From contig JAAVLL010000001.1 in the NCBI GenBank assembly GCA_012103035.1, positions 2,144,501-2,208,500 on the forward strand: a DNA stretch of 64,000 nucleotides, given 5' to 3'. This document shows, piece by piece, positions 50,854 through 60,479 of the stretch; position 1 is the first letter of the stretch, and every line of letters starts with the position of its first letter. Both the position numbers and the translations under genes were made by a program. The stretch comes from Brucella oryzae (GTDB taxonomy: Bacteria; Pseudomonadota; Alphaproteobacteria; Rhizobiales; Rhizobiaceae). The notes below the pieces were generated by a model. The model ran no database searches and was not told the DNA's origin. It saw nothing but the letters and a program-made list of their open reading frames with translations.

Positions 50854-51294
50854 ATGGATATGTTGAAGCTTGTGGCGCTGGATGAGGAGGATTTGCAGGT
50901 CCTGTCCGCTCATCTTCAGGACGCAGTTTTGAAAGTATCCGATCTCCAGTACATCGGGAATGAAAAGCGCTTCATCCTGACGGCAAACCGCTTCGTCTGG
51001 GAAGAAAGCAAGCCGAAATTCCTGCGCAAGCCGAAATATCAGCGCCGAAAAACGGCCCTGCACTTCAATCGCGTGATTGCAGCCAAGGCCACCGGGATTG
51101 ACCGCCATAAGCCGGATGAAGTGCTTTCCCTGATGGCCATTCAGTTCACTGCCGGCGAAACACCCGCCGGAACAATAGAACTGACTTTCTCGGCAAATGC
51201 GGCTATCCGTCTTGAGGTAGAATGTATCGAAGCGCAAATGACGGACCTTGGCGCGGCATGGGAAACAGAATCGCTTCCTCGCCATAACGTCTGA
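50854..51294 (+). CDS. DUF2948 family protein
   Basis: An intact 146 aa. MLKLVALDEEDLQVLSAHLQ and RFILTANRFVWEE are family features, and LHFNRVIAAKATGIDRHKPD follows. The start could be 50854 (MDML) or 50860 (MLKL); GGAG lies 7 bases before the latter. Function unknown. The place between murA and hisD is conserved in Rhizobiales. Confidence 0.8.
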   Translation: MDMLKLVALDEEDLQVLSAHLQDAVLKVSDLQYIGNEKRFILTANRFVWEESKPKFLRKPKYQRRKTALHFNRVIAAKATGIDRHKPDEVLSLMAIQFTAGETPAGTIELTFSANAAIRLEVECIEAQMTDLGAAWETESLPRHNV

Positions 51295-51368
51295 GAGAAG
51301 GTTCTGCACAACCATCTTTCGTCAGCCGGGCACCCAAGTCCGGCAAGCATATTTGAAGGAACAGAAGC

Positions 51369-52661
51369 GTGGTCAAGACGCTCAGACAAACCGATCCCGA
51401 TTTCGAGAATAATTTCGAGATATTTCTGGCAGGCAAGCGCGAGGCATCCGAGGATGTCGATCGCGCGGCTCGCGAAATCGTCGACCGCGTGCGCCGGGAA
51501 GGCGACAGCGCGCTTATCGACTATTCGCGCCGCTTCGACCGGATCGATCTCGATAAAACCGGCCTCGCGGTCACAGAGGCCGAAATCGACGCGGCTTTCG
51601 AAGCGGCTCCGGCATCGACGGTCGAGGCACTGAAGCTTGCCCGTGAGCGCATCGAAAAACACCATGCGCGGCAATTGCCGAAGGATGACCGCTATACGGA
51701 TGCGCTTGGCGTGGAGCTTGGCTCGCGCTGGACTGCTATCGAGGCTGTGGGGCTTTATGTTCCCGGCGGCACGGCAAGCTATCCCAGTTCTGTCTTGATG
51801 AACGCTGTTCCCGCCAAGGTGGCGGGCGTGGAGCGCATCGTCATGGTGGTTCCGGCGCCCGATGGTGTGCTCAATCCACTGGTTCTGGTGGCTGCCCGTC
51901 TGGCTGGCGTTTCCGAAATCTACCGTGTTGGCGGCGCGCAGGCTGTTGCGGCGCTTGCCTATGGCACCGAAACCATTCGCCCCGTTGCCAAGATCGTGGG
52001 CCCCGGCAACGCCTATGTGGCGGCGGCAAAGCGCATCGTCTTCGGCACGGTCGGCATCGACATGATCGCCGGCCCGTCGGAAGTGCTGGTCATTGCCGAC
52101 AAGGATAACAATCCCGACTGGATCGCCGCCGACCTCCTCGCCCAAGCGGAGCACGATACAGCGGCGCAATCGATCCTCATGACCAATGATGAAACGCTCG
52201 CACAGGCTGTCGAAGAAGCTGTCGAACGGCAGCTTCGCAACCTCCCGCGCGCGCAAACTGCCGCCGCGAGCTGGCGTGATTTCGGCGCGGTTATTCTGGT
52301 CGAGGATTTCGAGGCAGCCATTCCGCTTGCCAACCGCATTGCAGCCGAGCACTTGGAAATCGCCACCGCAGATCCGGAAGCCTTGCTGCCAAAAATCCGC
52401 AACGCAGGATCGATCTTCATCGGCGGTTATACGCCGGAAGTGATTGGCGATTATGTCGGCGGTTGTAACCACGTTCTGCCGACGGCGCGCTCGGCGCGTT
52501 TTTCATCCGGCCTATCCGTTCTCGATTATATGAAGCGCACATCGCTGCTCAAGCTCGGCCCTGACCAACTGCGTGTTCTCGGACCCGCTGCAATCGAGAT
52601 TGCCCGCGCCGAAGGGCTCGATGCTCACGCGCAGTCTGTCGCCATCCGGTTGAATCTATGA
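51369..52661 (+). CDS. hisD: Histidinol dehydrogenase
   Basis: An intact 430 aa; last two oxidation steps of histidine synthesis (histidinol to histidine, NAD+). The start is GTG 51369. GLYVPGGTASYPSSVLMNAV and VAKIVGPGNAYVAAAKR precede DMIAGPSEVLVIAD. LLAQAEHD gives zinc-binding and catalytic residues, and AAEHLEIATADPEAL is the second signature. It lies apart from other his genes, followed 7 bases later by the UPF0262 gene. Confidence 0.96.
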   Translation: MVKTLRQTDPDFENNFEIFLAGKREASEDVDRAAREIVDRVRREGDSALIDYSRRFDRIDLDKTGLAVTEAEIDAAFEAAPASTVEALKLARERIEKHHARQLPKDDRYTDALGVELGSRWTAIEAVGLYVPGGTASYPSSVLMNAVPAKVAGVERIVMVVPAPDGVLNPLVLVAARLAGVSEIYRVGGAQAVAALAYGTETIRPVAKIVGPGNAYVAAAKRIVFGTVGIDMIAGPSEVLVIADKDNNPDWIAADLLAQAEHDTAAQSILMTNDETLAQAVEEAVERQLRNLPRAQTAAASWRDFGAVILVEDFEAAIPLANRIAAEHLEIATADPEALLPKIRNAGSIFIGGYTPEVIGDYVGGCNHVLPTARSARFSSGLSVLDYMKRTSLLKLGPDQLRVLGPAAIEIARAEGLDAHAQSVAIRLNL

Positions 52662-52667
52662 GGTGAC

Positions 52668-53149
52668 ATGACTGCCGGTGTTCCAAATGCCCGCCTTGTT
52701 GACGTCGAGCTCGATGAGTCCATCGGGCGTTCGACGCCTGACGTCGAGCATGAGCGTGCGGTGGCCATTTTGACCTCATCGAAGAAAACTCGTTCCATCC
52801 CATCGGAGACGATACGGGTGGGCCATACCGGCTGAAACTTTCACTGATGGAATCACGGCTGATCTTCGCTATTGCACGGGAAACAGGCGAAGACGTCGCG
52901 ACCCATATCCTCTCCCTCACGCCTTTGCGTCGTGTGGTGCGTGATTATTTCATGATTTGCGAAAGCTATTATCAGGCGATCCGATCCGCGACCCCAAGCA
53001 AGATCGAAGCAATCGACATGGGACGGCGCGGCCTGCACAATGAAGGATCGCAAACGCTGCAGGCCCGGCTAAAAGGTAAGATCGAGGTTGATTTCAACAC
53101 GGCACGGCGGCTTTTCACACTTGTCTGCGTTTTGCACTGGAGAGGCTGA
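52668..53149 (+). CDS. UPF0262 family protein
   Basis: 160 aa with one frame change near 52772. [20 protein letters not shown] at the start, then [40 protein letters not shown] and [15 protein letters not shown]. The family is confined to Alphaproteobacteria and has no known function. It follows hisD by 6 bases, so it is co-transcribed. The genomic link with hisD, the phosphatase and infA is conserved. Confidence 0.85.
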
Positions 53150-53184
53150 TCATTGATGGTCATCACCGATGCCCCTCGACAAGT

Positions 53185-53639
53185 GTGAATACCGATGACA
53201 ACGAAGATCATAAACAGCGCTTGCCAAAATCGCTGCTTTTCGTCTGCGGCAAGAATGCAATTCGTTCGCCCATGGCGGAATTACTGGCAAGAAAAGCCCT
53301 GCCACCCAATATTTATGTAGCGTCGGCAGGCGTGATGCGAGGCGAACGCGATCCGTTTGTCGATGCCGTCCTTCAGGAAGAGGGCCTATCACTCGATAAC
53401 CGGCAGCCGCGCGGCCTCGAAGAACTGGCGGACGGTTATTTCGACCTGATCGTAACGCTGACACCGCTTGCCCATCATACTGTGCTGGAACGCATGCGGG
53501 GTTTCTCGGTTGATGTCGAATATTGGCCGACGCCGGACCCCACGCTTGTAACGGGCAGCAGGGGCAGCTCTTGGCGGCATATCGCGATGTGCGGGACCGT
53601 CTGAAGCGGCAAATCACGCAGCGTTTCCATAAGCAATAA
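53185..53639 (+). CDS. Low-molecular-weight protein-tyrosine phosphatase
   Basis: About 151 aa with one change near 53565. The P-loop FVCGKNAIRSPMAE has Cys-x5-Arg followed by Ser, and the general acid Asp is in WPTPDPT. The start is GTG 53185. The upstream frame is uncertain, and a better start could be masked by a base error. Arsenate reductase of the same fold is an alternative name, but the row of neighbours favours a phosphatase. It ends 115 bases before infA. Confidence 0.8.
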
Positions 53640-53654
53640 GTTCGCGGAATTCCG

Positions 53655-53684
53655 TTGTTCACAAATGCCGCCTAATCATATAGG
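53655..53684 (+). promoter_or_regulatory. Candidate infA promoter
   Basis: TTGTTC (53655-53660) and TATAGG (53679-53684) with an 18-base spacer, 70 bases before infA. It gives infA its own transcript apart from the preceding phosphatase gene. Confidence 0.45.
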
Positions 53685-53753
53685 TTCCGCGCAAATTCAG
53701 ACCTAAAGACCGCTTGAGAGCGGCATTTTACCAAAGAAAGAAACAGGTATCGC

Positions 53754-53972
53754 ATGGCGAAAGAAGAAGTCCTCGAATTTCCGGGTGTTGTTACGGAACT
53801 GCTGCCCAATGCTATGTTCCGCGTGAAGCTCGAAAATGAACATGAAATCATCGCCCATACGGCAGGCCGTATGCGCAAGAATCGCATCCGCGTTCTGGCC
53901 GGTGACAAGGTTCTGGTTGAGATGACCCCTTACGATCTGACCAAGGGCCGCATCACCTACCGCTTCAAGTAA
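53754..53972 (+). CDS. infA: Translation initiation factor IF-1
   Basis: An intact 72 aa, single S1-type OB fold ([49 protein letters not shown]). It binds the A site of the 30S subunit during initiation. Normal length and near-invariant sequence. Followed by maf 34 bases later. Confidence 0.97.
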   Translation: MAKEEVLEFPGVVTELLPNAMFRVKLENEHEIIAHTAGRMRKNRIRVLAGDKVLVEMTPYDLTKGRITYRFK

Positions 53973-54006
53973 GCAGTCCGTTCCCGTTCCAGGAAATGTC
54001 TATTCG

Positions 54007-54632
54007 ATGAGCGCGCAACACAAGCTGGTTCTTGCCTCCGGTTCTCCACGCAGGATCGAGCTTCTGAGGCAGGCAGGCATCGAACCGGACCATATTTATC
54101 CGGCTGATATAGATGAAACGCCGCAGCGTGGCGAACATCCGCGCTCGCTGGCGAAACGTCTGTCGCGGGAAAAGGCGCGCAAGGCGCAGGAGCAATTGAA
54201 GGACGATGCGAGTTTCGCGGGTGCCTTCATTCTTGCAGCCGACACTGTTGTGGCGGTTGGCCGTCGCATTCTCCCCAAAGCGGAGATTGCCGACGAAGCA
54301 AGGGAATGCCTGCGTCTGCTTTCGGGGCGCACGCACAAGGTCTTCACCGGGGTGAGTCTTGTCCTGCCGAACGGGAACTTGCGCCAGACGCTGGTTGAAA
54401 CACGGCTGCGTTTCGAGCGGCTGTCCGAAAACAGATGGATGCCTATCTTTCATCCGGTGAATGGCGGGGCAAGGCGGGCGGCTATGCTATTCAGGGACTG
54501 GCGGGCAGTTTTGTCGTGAAGCTGGTCGGTTCCTATACCAATGTGGTGGGGCTGCCGCTGCAGGAGGCCATAAGCCTGCTGAGCGACGTCGACTATCCGG
54601 TTTATGCTAACTGGAATAGCGGGAAAGTCTGA
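54007..54632 (+). CDS. maf: Maf-like nucleotide pyrophosphatase
   Basis: About 208 aa with one change near 54435. [19 protein letters not shown] is the Maf signature loop; [16 protein letters not shown] and [13 protein letters not shown] carry the catalytic Asp and Lys region. The C-terminal half has [20 protein letters not shown]. It cleaves non-canonical or modified nucleoside triphosphates to monophosphates. It is placed between infA and yacG as in other Rhizobiales. Confidence 0.9.
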
Positions 54633-54640
54633 GAACAGAT

Positions 54641-54856
54641 ATGAGCGACAAGAAGGACATATCAGCAGCAGCGGGCGCCCGCGTGACGCCCTTGCGTCCG
54701 ACGCGCCCCTGCCCGGAATGCGGAAAGCCTTCATCACGCGAATCCTATCCGTTCTGTTCGCCGCGCTGCAAAAGCATCGACCTCAATCGCTGGCTGTCGG
54801 GCAGCTATGTCTTGCCGGGAAAGCCGCTTGATGAAGAGGAAGAAGAGGGAAACTAG
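54641..54856 (+). CDS. yacG: DNA gyrase inhibitor YacG
   Basis: An intact 71 aa. The zinc ligands are CPECGK and [16 protein letters not shown], the exact family pattern, and the tail is acidic (LDEEEEEGN). It binds gyrase and limits supercoiling in E. coli. It starts 8 bases after maf and ends the operon. Confidence 0.93.
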   Translation: MSDKKDISAAAGARVTPLRPTRPCPECGKPSSRESYPFCSPRCKSIDLNRWLSGSYVLPGKPLDEEEEEGN

Positions 54857-54938
54857 ACGGTTTCAAAGCATCTTCTTGCAATAAAATCAGCTATTTATCG
54901 AAACTGTGAGAAAAGCTGATAAAATTGCGATACGGTGC

Positions 54939-54966
54939 TGGACAGCGCGGAATTTAATGCTATAAC
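54939..54966 (+). promoter_or_regulatory. Candidate tRNA-Phe promoter
   Basis: TGGACA (54939-54944) and TATAAC (54961-54966) with a 16-base spacer, 58 bases before the mature tRNA. Confidence 0.5.
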
Positions 54967-55024
54967 CCACCCACTTCCGGCGGGAACCAACACCGCCTCG
55001 AACAAGCAAATGCTTGTTACGGAT

Positions 55025-55100
55025 GCCCGGATAGCTCAGTTGGTAGAGCAGCGGATTGAAAATCCGCGTGTCGGTGGTTCGAATCCGCCTCCGGGCACCA
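55025..55100 (+). tRNA. tRNA-Phe (anticodon GAA)
   Basis: Acceptor GCCCGGA pairs with TCCGGGC, followed by A and an encoded CCA. The D arm is GCTCAGTTGGTAGAGC, the anticodon stem CGGAT/ATCCG with loop TGAAA, and the T arm GGTGGTTCGAATCCGCC. Length 76 nt. Confidence 0.96.
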
Positions 55101-55355
55101 TTCAGTTTTCTACAGCCTCCAATGATGATGTTTGTTGATCAGATTTGTGCGCTCTTTATTCTGGAGCTTCTCCAGTTAAAGCGAAGTCGCTGAACAGCTC
55201 TGTTGCGTTTTGTTAGGTCTCATCTATGCAAAACTGTTTCCAATATGCGCTGACAACATGAACGTGCTCGAATATTGACCTGACGGTTTTCCTCTGCAAG
55301 GACTGGTCATTCGACAAATTCTTATTCAAGCACTTCACCCAGCGAGGAAATATCC
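55101..55355. other. Intergenic, AT-rich, no gene seen
   Basis: About 255 bases between tRNA-Phe and the YdcZ-type gene. Nothing coding is visible, and no clear terminator follows the tRNA. It presumably carries the promoter of the transporter gene, but no strong -35/-10 pair stands out. Confidence 0.5.
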
Positions 55356-55796
55356 ATGCTCTGGACGTTGTTCGGCATCCTTTCCGGTGCCTGTATTGCT
55401 ATTCAGGCTCCCATCAATGCGGCATTGGCTCGCGGGTTGGGATCGCCGGTAACGGCGGCTGCAATTTCATTTCTGTCCGGCGCCGTCATCCTTGCCATTA
55501 TTGCCGGAATTACAGCGCGCGCGACGGGTGCAATGCCAGCCTTCAATGTTCCTGCGGGCTGGCTCTTTGTCGTGGGCGGTGCGCTTGGCTGTATCTATGT
55601 GACCGCATCGGTGTTGCTGACGCCACGCATCGGGGCTGCTGCCGTGATGGGGCTTGCTGTTGCTGGACAATTGATGGCCGGGCTGGCTGCCGACCGTATC
55701 GGCTTCATGGGCGTTGCCGTGCGTGAAATCACTGCGGGACGCGTCGCCGGTGCCGTTTTGCTGCTGACCGGCGCGCTCATGATCCGCTTTCTGTAA
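55356..55796 (+). CDS. YdcZ-family (DUF606) DMT transporter
   Basis: An intact 146 aa with five predicted helices. The opening LFGILSGACIAIQAPINAAL and CIYVTASVLLTPRIGAAAVM are family hallmarks. These half-size drug/metabolite-superfamily proteins pair to form exporters; the substrate is unknown. GAGG lies upstream of the ATG. It is followed by its own terminator and convergent with the sugar-acid operon. Confidence 0.85.
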   Translation: MLWTLFGILSGACIAIQAPINAALARGLGSPVTAAAISFLSGAVILAIIAGITARATGAMPAFNVPAGWLFVVGGALGCIYVTASVLLTPRIGAAAVMGLAVAGQLMAGLAADRIGFMGVAVREITAGRVAGAVLLLTGALMIRFL

Positions 55797-55803
55797 AGCA
55801 AAA

Positions 55804-55828
55804 GCCGCGCTTTCGGCGCGGCCTTTCT
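55804..55828 (+). terminator. Terminator after the YdcZ-type gene
   Basis: GCCGCGC and GCGCGGC (55804-55822) form a 7-bp GC stem around TTTCG, followed by CTTTCT. It probably also ends the convergent dehydratase operon, whose stop is at 55849. Confidence 0.7.
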
Positions 55829-55848
55829 GCATTTGAATATGATGGCTC

Positions 55849-57124
55849 TCAACCCTTGAACGTATAGTCCGCAATCGACTGCGGCTTCATTTCAATCGAG
55901 AAGCCCGGCAGAGACGGCGGCATATAGGCCGCGTTCCTGATGACGCACGGGTCGACGAAATGCTCGTGCAGATGATCGACATATTCGATCACGCGGCCTT
56001 CCTTGGTGCCCGAAACGACCAGATAATCGATCATCGACAGATGCTGCACATATTCGCACAGGCCAACGCCACCCGCATGCGGCCAGACCGGCTTGCCGAA
56101 CTTGGCAGCGATCAGCAACACAGCCAGAACTTCATTCAGACCGCCCATGCGGCAGGAATCGATCTGCACGATGTCGATAGCGCCTTCCGCGATGAACTGC
56201 TTGAACATGATGCGGTTCTGGCACATTTCGCCGGTCGCAACCTTCACGTCACCAATGGCTTCGCGAATCTTGCGATGGCCTGCCACATCGTCGGGCTGGT
56301 CGGTTCTTCGATGAAGAACGGCTTGGAAAAGGCAAGCTTGTTGACCCATTCGATGGCCTGATCGACTTCCCATACCTGATTGGCGTCGATCATCAGATAA
56401 CGATCCGGGCCGATCACTTCGCGCGCGATGGTCAGGCGACGGATATCGTCTTCGAGATCGCGGCCGACCTTCATCTTGACGTGGTCGAAACCTTCATCGA
56501 TGGCTTCCTGGCAAAGACGGCGCAGCTTGTCGTCGTCATAGCCGAGCCAGCCAGCCGAGGTCGTATAGCAGGCGTAACCTTCCGCTTCGAGCGTGGCGAT
56601 ACGTTCCGCCTTACCGGCTTCCGCCTTGCGCAGGATCGCGACGGCTTCGTCACGCGTCAGCGCATCGGTGAGATAGCGATAATCGACAATGTCGGCGATT
56701 TCTTCGGGCGACATGTCGGCCACAAGCCGCCATACCGGCTTGCCAGCCTGCTTTGCAGCCAGGTCCCAGAAGGCGTTGACGACGGCACCGGTGGCCAGAT
56801 GCATGGCGCCCTTGTCCGGGCCGATCCAGCGCAGCGGCTGTCGCCGGTCAGGTAGCGCCAGAACTTGCCGGGAGCCGCGCGGAAATCTTCCAGCGAAGCG
56901 CCCACGACCAGATGACGCATGGCGAGAATCGCCTGACAGCAAATGTCGTTGCCGCGTCCAATGGTGAAGGTAAGGCCGTGGCCCTTCAGCGACGCATCAT
57001 CCGTATCGAGGATGACATAGGCCGCCGAGTAATCCGGGTCCGGGTTCATGGCATCCGAGCCGTCCAGACTTTGCGAAGTCGGGAAACGCAGATCGAAGAC
57101 GCGCAGGTCAGTGATTTTCGTCAT
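55849..57124 (-). CDS. L-fuconate dehydratase (enolase superfamily)
   Basis: About 425 aa, the right size for FucD-type enzymes. ATG 57124 opens MTKITDLRVFDLRFPTSQSL. Two frame changes (near 56845 and 56285) are bridged. Catalytic features are HVKMKVG (Lys), MIDANQVWEV (first metal Asp), FIEEPTSP and KVATGEMCQN (metal acids), and PHAGGVGLCEYVQHLSMIDY (His base and C-terminal signature). The family turns L-fuconate into 2-keto-3-deoxy-L-fuconate. The neighbouring SDR and FAH hydrolase supply the next two steps to pyruvate and lactate. It is the last gene of the operon. Confidence 0.85.
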
Positions 57125-57144
57125 GATATATCCGTGATCAGGGT

Positions 57145-57180
57145 ATGATCCCAAAAGGCGGCAAGCGGTTTTGGGATCAT
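57145..57180. repeat. Palindromic repeat between operon genes
   Basis: ATGATCCCAAAA (57145-57156) and TTTTGGGATCAT (57169-57180) form a 12-bp perfect stem with a 12-nt loop. It resembles the AGCATGATCCC-type palindrome widespread in Brucella, Ochrobactrum and Rhizobium intergenic DNA. It fills most of the 67-bp gap between the FAH hydrolase and dehydratase genes and may weaken or tune expression of the distal gene. Confidence 0.7.
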
Positions 57181-57191
57181 GCTTAAAGAGC

Positions 57192-58036
57192 CTAGATGTC
57201 AGCGCGTACGTTCTGCTTCTGCGAACCAAGGCCTTCAATGCCCAGTTCGACAACGTCGCCAGCCTTGAGGTAGCGCGGCGGCTTCATGCCCATGCCGACG
57301 CCGGGAGGCGTACCGGTGGATATGATATCGCCCGGCTGAAGCGACATGAACTGCGAGAGATAGGAAACGAGGTGGCGAACACCGTAAACCATGGTCTTGG
57401 TCGAGCCGTCCTGCATGGTTTCACCATTGACGGTGAGCCACATTTTGAGATTCTGCGGGTCGGCAACTTCGTCCTTCGTCACCAGCCATGGACCGGTCGG
57501 GCCAAACGTGTCGCAGGACTTGCCCTTGGTCCACTGACCGGCGCGCTCGATCTGGAAAGCGCGTTCGGAAACGTCATGCAGCGTGCAGTAGCCGGCGACA
57601 TAATCCAGCGCGTCTTCTTCCGAGACATATTTCGCGGTCTTGCCGATGACGATGCCAAGCTCTACTTCCCAGTCGGTCTTTTCAGAGCCGCGCGGGATGA
57701 GCAGGTCATCATTGGGGCCGACAATGGCGGATGTGGCCTTCATGAAGATGACCGGCTCCGGCGGCACGGCCATGCCGGATTCGGCAGCGTGATCGGCATA
57801 GTTGAGGCCGATGCAGATGAACTTGCCGGTGCCTGAAACGCACGGGCCAAGGCGCGGATTGCCTTCGACCTTCGGCAGCGAATTGATGTCGATTGCGCCA
57901 AGCTTGGCCAGCGCATCGGGGCAAGGGCCGCACCGGAAAGATCGCCTACATGGGCGGAAAGATCGCGGATTGCGCCATCGGCATCGAGAATGCCAGGCTT
58001 TTCCTGACCGGCTTCACCGTAACGAAGAAATTTCAT
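57192..58036 (-). CDS. Fumarylacetoacetate hydrolase-family protein, probable diketo-deoxy-fuconate hydrolase
   Basis: About 281 aa with one change near 57932. MKFLRYGEAGQEKPGILDAD at the start, then CIGLNYADHAAESGM, the metal Glu pair in TDWEVELGIVIGKTAKYVSE, SERAFQIERAGQWTKGKSCD and DIISTGTPPGVGMGMKPPRY, all standard for the FAH C-terminal fold. In context it probably splits 2,4-diketo-3-deoxy-L-fuconate to pyruvate and lactate. Such proteins are often mislabelled ureidoglycolate lyase. Confidence 0.85.
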
Positions 58037-58213
58037 GAGTTTACTCCTTTAAAGGGATGAAAGATGGGGCTGAGGGTGGTTGAGATTCTGGCTATGACGT
58101 GCCGAAAATGGTGTTTTCGAGAACCGGAGCGGAGTGTACTTAAAGGTACATGAGCCTAGGCAAGCGAAGAAAAATGCCATTTGCAGGCCGCCAGAGCCTG
58201 AATATCGACTGCC
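58037..58213. other. 177-bp gap inside the sugar-acid operon with short palindromes
   Basis: No gene is visible between the SDR stop and the FAH hydrolase start. It contains CGAAAATGGTGTTTTCG (about 58098-58114) and TGTACTTAAAGGTACA (about 58135-58150). It looks like another intergenic repeat or the remains of one. Confidence 0.4.
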
Positions 58214-58948
58214 CTAAATCGTCCAGCCTCCATCAATGTTGTAAGCTTGTCCGGTCGTATAGGTCGCGCCAGCGAGATAGACCGCGAGATCGGCGATTTC
58301 TTCCGGCTGACCGATGCGGCCAATCGGCTGACGGGCGATGAAGGCTGCGCGCTGTTCTTCATAATCGCCCTGCGAACGCAGACGATCCTGCAAGGACGGG
58401 CTTTCAACCGTGCCGGGGCAAATGGCGTTGCAGCGAATGCCCTTGGTAATATAGTCGGCAGCAACAGCCTTGGTCAGACCAATGACAGCGGCCTTGGTGA
58501 CGCCATAGGCAAAGCGGTTCGGCACACCCTTCACGCTCGACGCGACGGACGCCATGTTGACGATAGAACCGTCCTTGCGTTCCAGCATGCCCGGCAGCAC
58601 GGCGCGGATGGTACGGATCATCGAACGAATGTTGAGATTGACGGCGAAGTCGAGGTCTTCGTCCTTCATTTCGAGGATGGAGCCGCCATGGACCACGCCT
58701 GCGCAGTTGAACAGGATGTCCACCTGGCCGATCTCAGCGACAAGCGACTTCACCTCAGCCTCGTCAAGCACGTTGAGCTTGCGGGTGATGATGCCGTTGA
58801 CACCTTCGATTTCCTTGAGAGCATCCATGTTGATGTCAGTCGCATAGACCTTGGCACCCGCTTCCGCGAAAGCCAGCGCGCTGGCGCGGCCTATGCCTTG
58901 TGCTGCGGCTGTCACCAGCGCGGTTTTTCCATCAAAGCGTATCGTCAT
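58214..58948 (-). CDS. Short-chain dehydrogenase, probable 2-keto-3-deoxy-L-fuconate dehydrogenase
   Basis: An intact 244 aa. The NAD fold is TALVTAAAQGIGRASALAFA with Asp after beta-2 (ATDINM), so NAD is preferred. LFNCAGVVHGG, the catalytic Ser in MASVASSVKG and YGVTKAAVIGLTKAVA with Tyr-x3-Lys follow, and the C-terminal end YNIDGGWTI. Position in the fucose-type cluster suggests the oxidation between dehydratase and hydrolase. L-fucose dehydrogenase is an alternative. ATG 58948 lies 2 bases after the MaoC stop. Confidence 0.87.
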   Translation of the reverse strand: MTIRFDGKTALVTAAAQGIGRASALAFAEAGAKVYATDINMDALKEIEGVNGIITRKLNVLDEAEVKSLVAEIGQVDILFNCAGVVHGGSILEMKDEDLDFAVNLNIRSMIRTIRAVLPGMLERKDGSIVNMASVASSVKGVPNRFAYGVTKAAVIGLTKAVAADYITKGIRCNAICPGTVESPSLQDRLRSQGDYEEQRAAFIARQPIGRIGQPEEIADLAVYLAGATYTTGQAYNIDGGWTI

Positions 58949-58950
58949 GT

Positions 58951-59397
58951 TCAAGCCTTCCGTTCGACAAGCAGGATGTGGTCGCAAGCGAGCACCACTT
59001 CATCCCGCTGATTAAGCACTTCGCACCGCTCCGTCACGCGTCCCATATTGGCGCGCTTGGGATCGTCTTCCTTCGCACTGATCGTAACCCGCGTGCGGAT
59101 CGTATCTCCAATATGTACCGGACGAATAAACCGCAGACGATCATAACCATAGGAAAATGCAACCGGATTGATCAGCGTCGCGGTCAATCCGACACCGATT
59201 GCAAAAATCATCGTGCCATGCGCAATGCGTTGACCGCCCGGCAGGATCTTGGCGAATTCCGCATCCATATGATGCGGGAAGAAATCGCCCGTATGGCCGG
59301 CGTGAACCACGAAATCGGTTTCGGTGATCGTGCGGCCTGAGGTTAGGCGCACATGGTTCATTTCATAGTCTTCGTAGTAGATTTTCTGTTCGGCCAT
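58951..59397 (-). CDS. MaoC-like hot-dog-fold dehydratase
   Basis: An intact 148 aa. The MaoC catalytic pattern is visible as [20 protein letters not shown] and [38 protein letters not shown] is the usual third strand region. Such enzymes hydrate or dehydrate acyl-CoA or related acids. No CoA step is known in the L-fucose route, so its job in this operon is unexplained. The start [13 protein letters not shown] is at 59397, 2 bases after the oxidoreductase stop. Confidence 0.82.
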   Translation of the reverse strand: MAEQKIYYEDYEMNHVRLTSGRTITETDFVVHAGHTGDFFPHHMDAEFAKILPGGQRIAHGTMIFAIGVGLTATLINPVAFSYGYDRLRFIRPVHIGDTIRTRVTISAKEDDPKRANMGRVTERCEVLNQRDEVVLACDHILLVERKA

Positions 59398-59399
59398 GA

Positions 59400-60479
59400 T
59401 CAGACCTCCGGTTTTGCGGCAAGCGGCGTGGCGGGGGCTGCGCTCGACTGATAGGCCGCTTCGACCAGCGCCATGGTGTGCCAGGCATCTTCGACCGAGC
59501 CGATCAGCTCTGCATCTTCGCCGGTCGCGAAGCGCTGCAACTGCGCCATGCGGTTCAAGAATGCGTCCGGGAACCAGGCACCTTCGAGCGGCACGGAAAC
59601 CCAATCGTCACCGCCCTTGGGCTTGATCCAGAGTTCGTCCGGCTCGCCACGCGGATAATCGAGATTGACGCCAAGTTTCACATAGGCAGCGCCCTCGGTG
59701 CCGCAGATGCGAAACTCGCAAGCCTGAAACTTGCGGCCGAAATCATGGTCGTGATTGACCGACAGAGCACAACGCACACGATCGCCATAATCGAGAATCG
59801 CTGCGGTGCGGGTCTGTGCAACTTCATGGTTCGGATGGCCGATGGTCTTGGCGTGAACGCCTTGCGGATTGCCAAGCAAACCACGCACGAAATCCAGATA
59901 ATGGATCGAGTGCATGGCGATTTCGATACGCGGCAAACCTTTGAGGAAAGGCCACAGTCCCCAAGGGGTCGCAAGCGCCAGCCATGCGTCGAAATCCACG
60001 ACTTCGCCCAGCCAGCCCTTATCGACCGCGTCGTAAAGGGCGAGCATCATCGGCGCGAAACGCAGCTGGAAATTCACCGCTGCTTTCAGATTGCGCGCGC
60101 GGCAGACTTTTAGAATTTCCGTTGCCGCGGCCAGATCGCTGCCCATCGGCTTCTGGATCAGAACCGCCGCACCTTCCGGCAATTGCGCGAGGATCGAAGC
60201 ATGGGCTGAAGGCGGCGTAGCAAGATCGAAGATCGCGCCTTCGACGGCAATCGCTTCCTCAGCGCTGGCAAAAGCCTTGATGCCCCACTGGTCGGCAAGC
60301 TCTTTAGCCTTGTCCAGATTGGGATCAAAAATGCCGGCAACCGGAAAGCCGCCCTTCTTATAGGCGGGCAGATGCGCGTCGCCGACAATGCTGCCCGCGC
60401 CGAAAATCACGATTGGTTTCGGTGTGCTCGGCTTCGGCCACCATTGACGCAGGGTTTTCGGATCAAAGAGCTCAGTCAT
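59400..60479 (-). CDS. Gfo/Idh/MocA-family oxidoreductase
   Basis: An intact 359 aa. An N-terminal NAD(P) fold ([20 protein letters not shown]) and the family signature [18 protein letters not shown], with the Lys of the EKP-type motif here in QKP, precede a C-terminal substrate domain with [20 protein letters not shown], giving the catalytic His region. It probably oxidises the free sugar (L-fucose or similar) to its lactone. No lactonase gene is visible in the window. Its ATG overlaps the mutarotase stop by 8 bases. Confidence 0.85.
   Translation of the reverse strand: MTELFDPKTLRQWWPKPSTPKPIVIFGAGSIVGDAHLPAYKKGGFPVAGIFDPNLDKAKELADQWGIKAFASAEEAIAVEGAIFDLATPPSAHASILAQLPEGAAVLIQKPMGSDLAAATEILKVCRARNLKAAVNFQLRFAPMMLALYDAVDKGWLGEVVDFDAWLALATPWGLWPFLKGLPRIEIAMHSIHYLDFVRGLLGNPQGVHAKTIGHPNHEVAQTRTAAILDYGDRVRCALSVNHDHDFGRKFQACEFRICGTEGAAYVKLGVNLDYPRGEPDELWIKPKGGDDWVSVPLEGAWFPDAFLNRMAQLQRFATGEDAELIGSVEDAWHTMALVEAAYQSSAAPATPLAAKPEV

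Noticed and set aside
51141..52472. 443-codon open frame antisense to hisD
   Set aside because: It is a shadow of a clear histidinol dehydrogenase gene.
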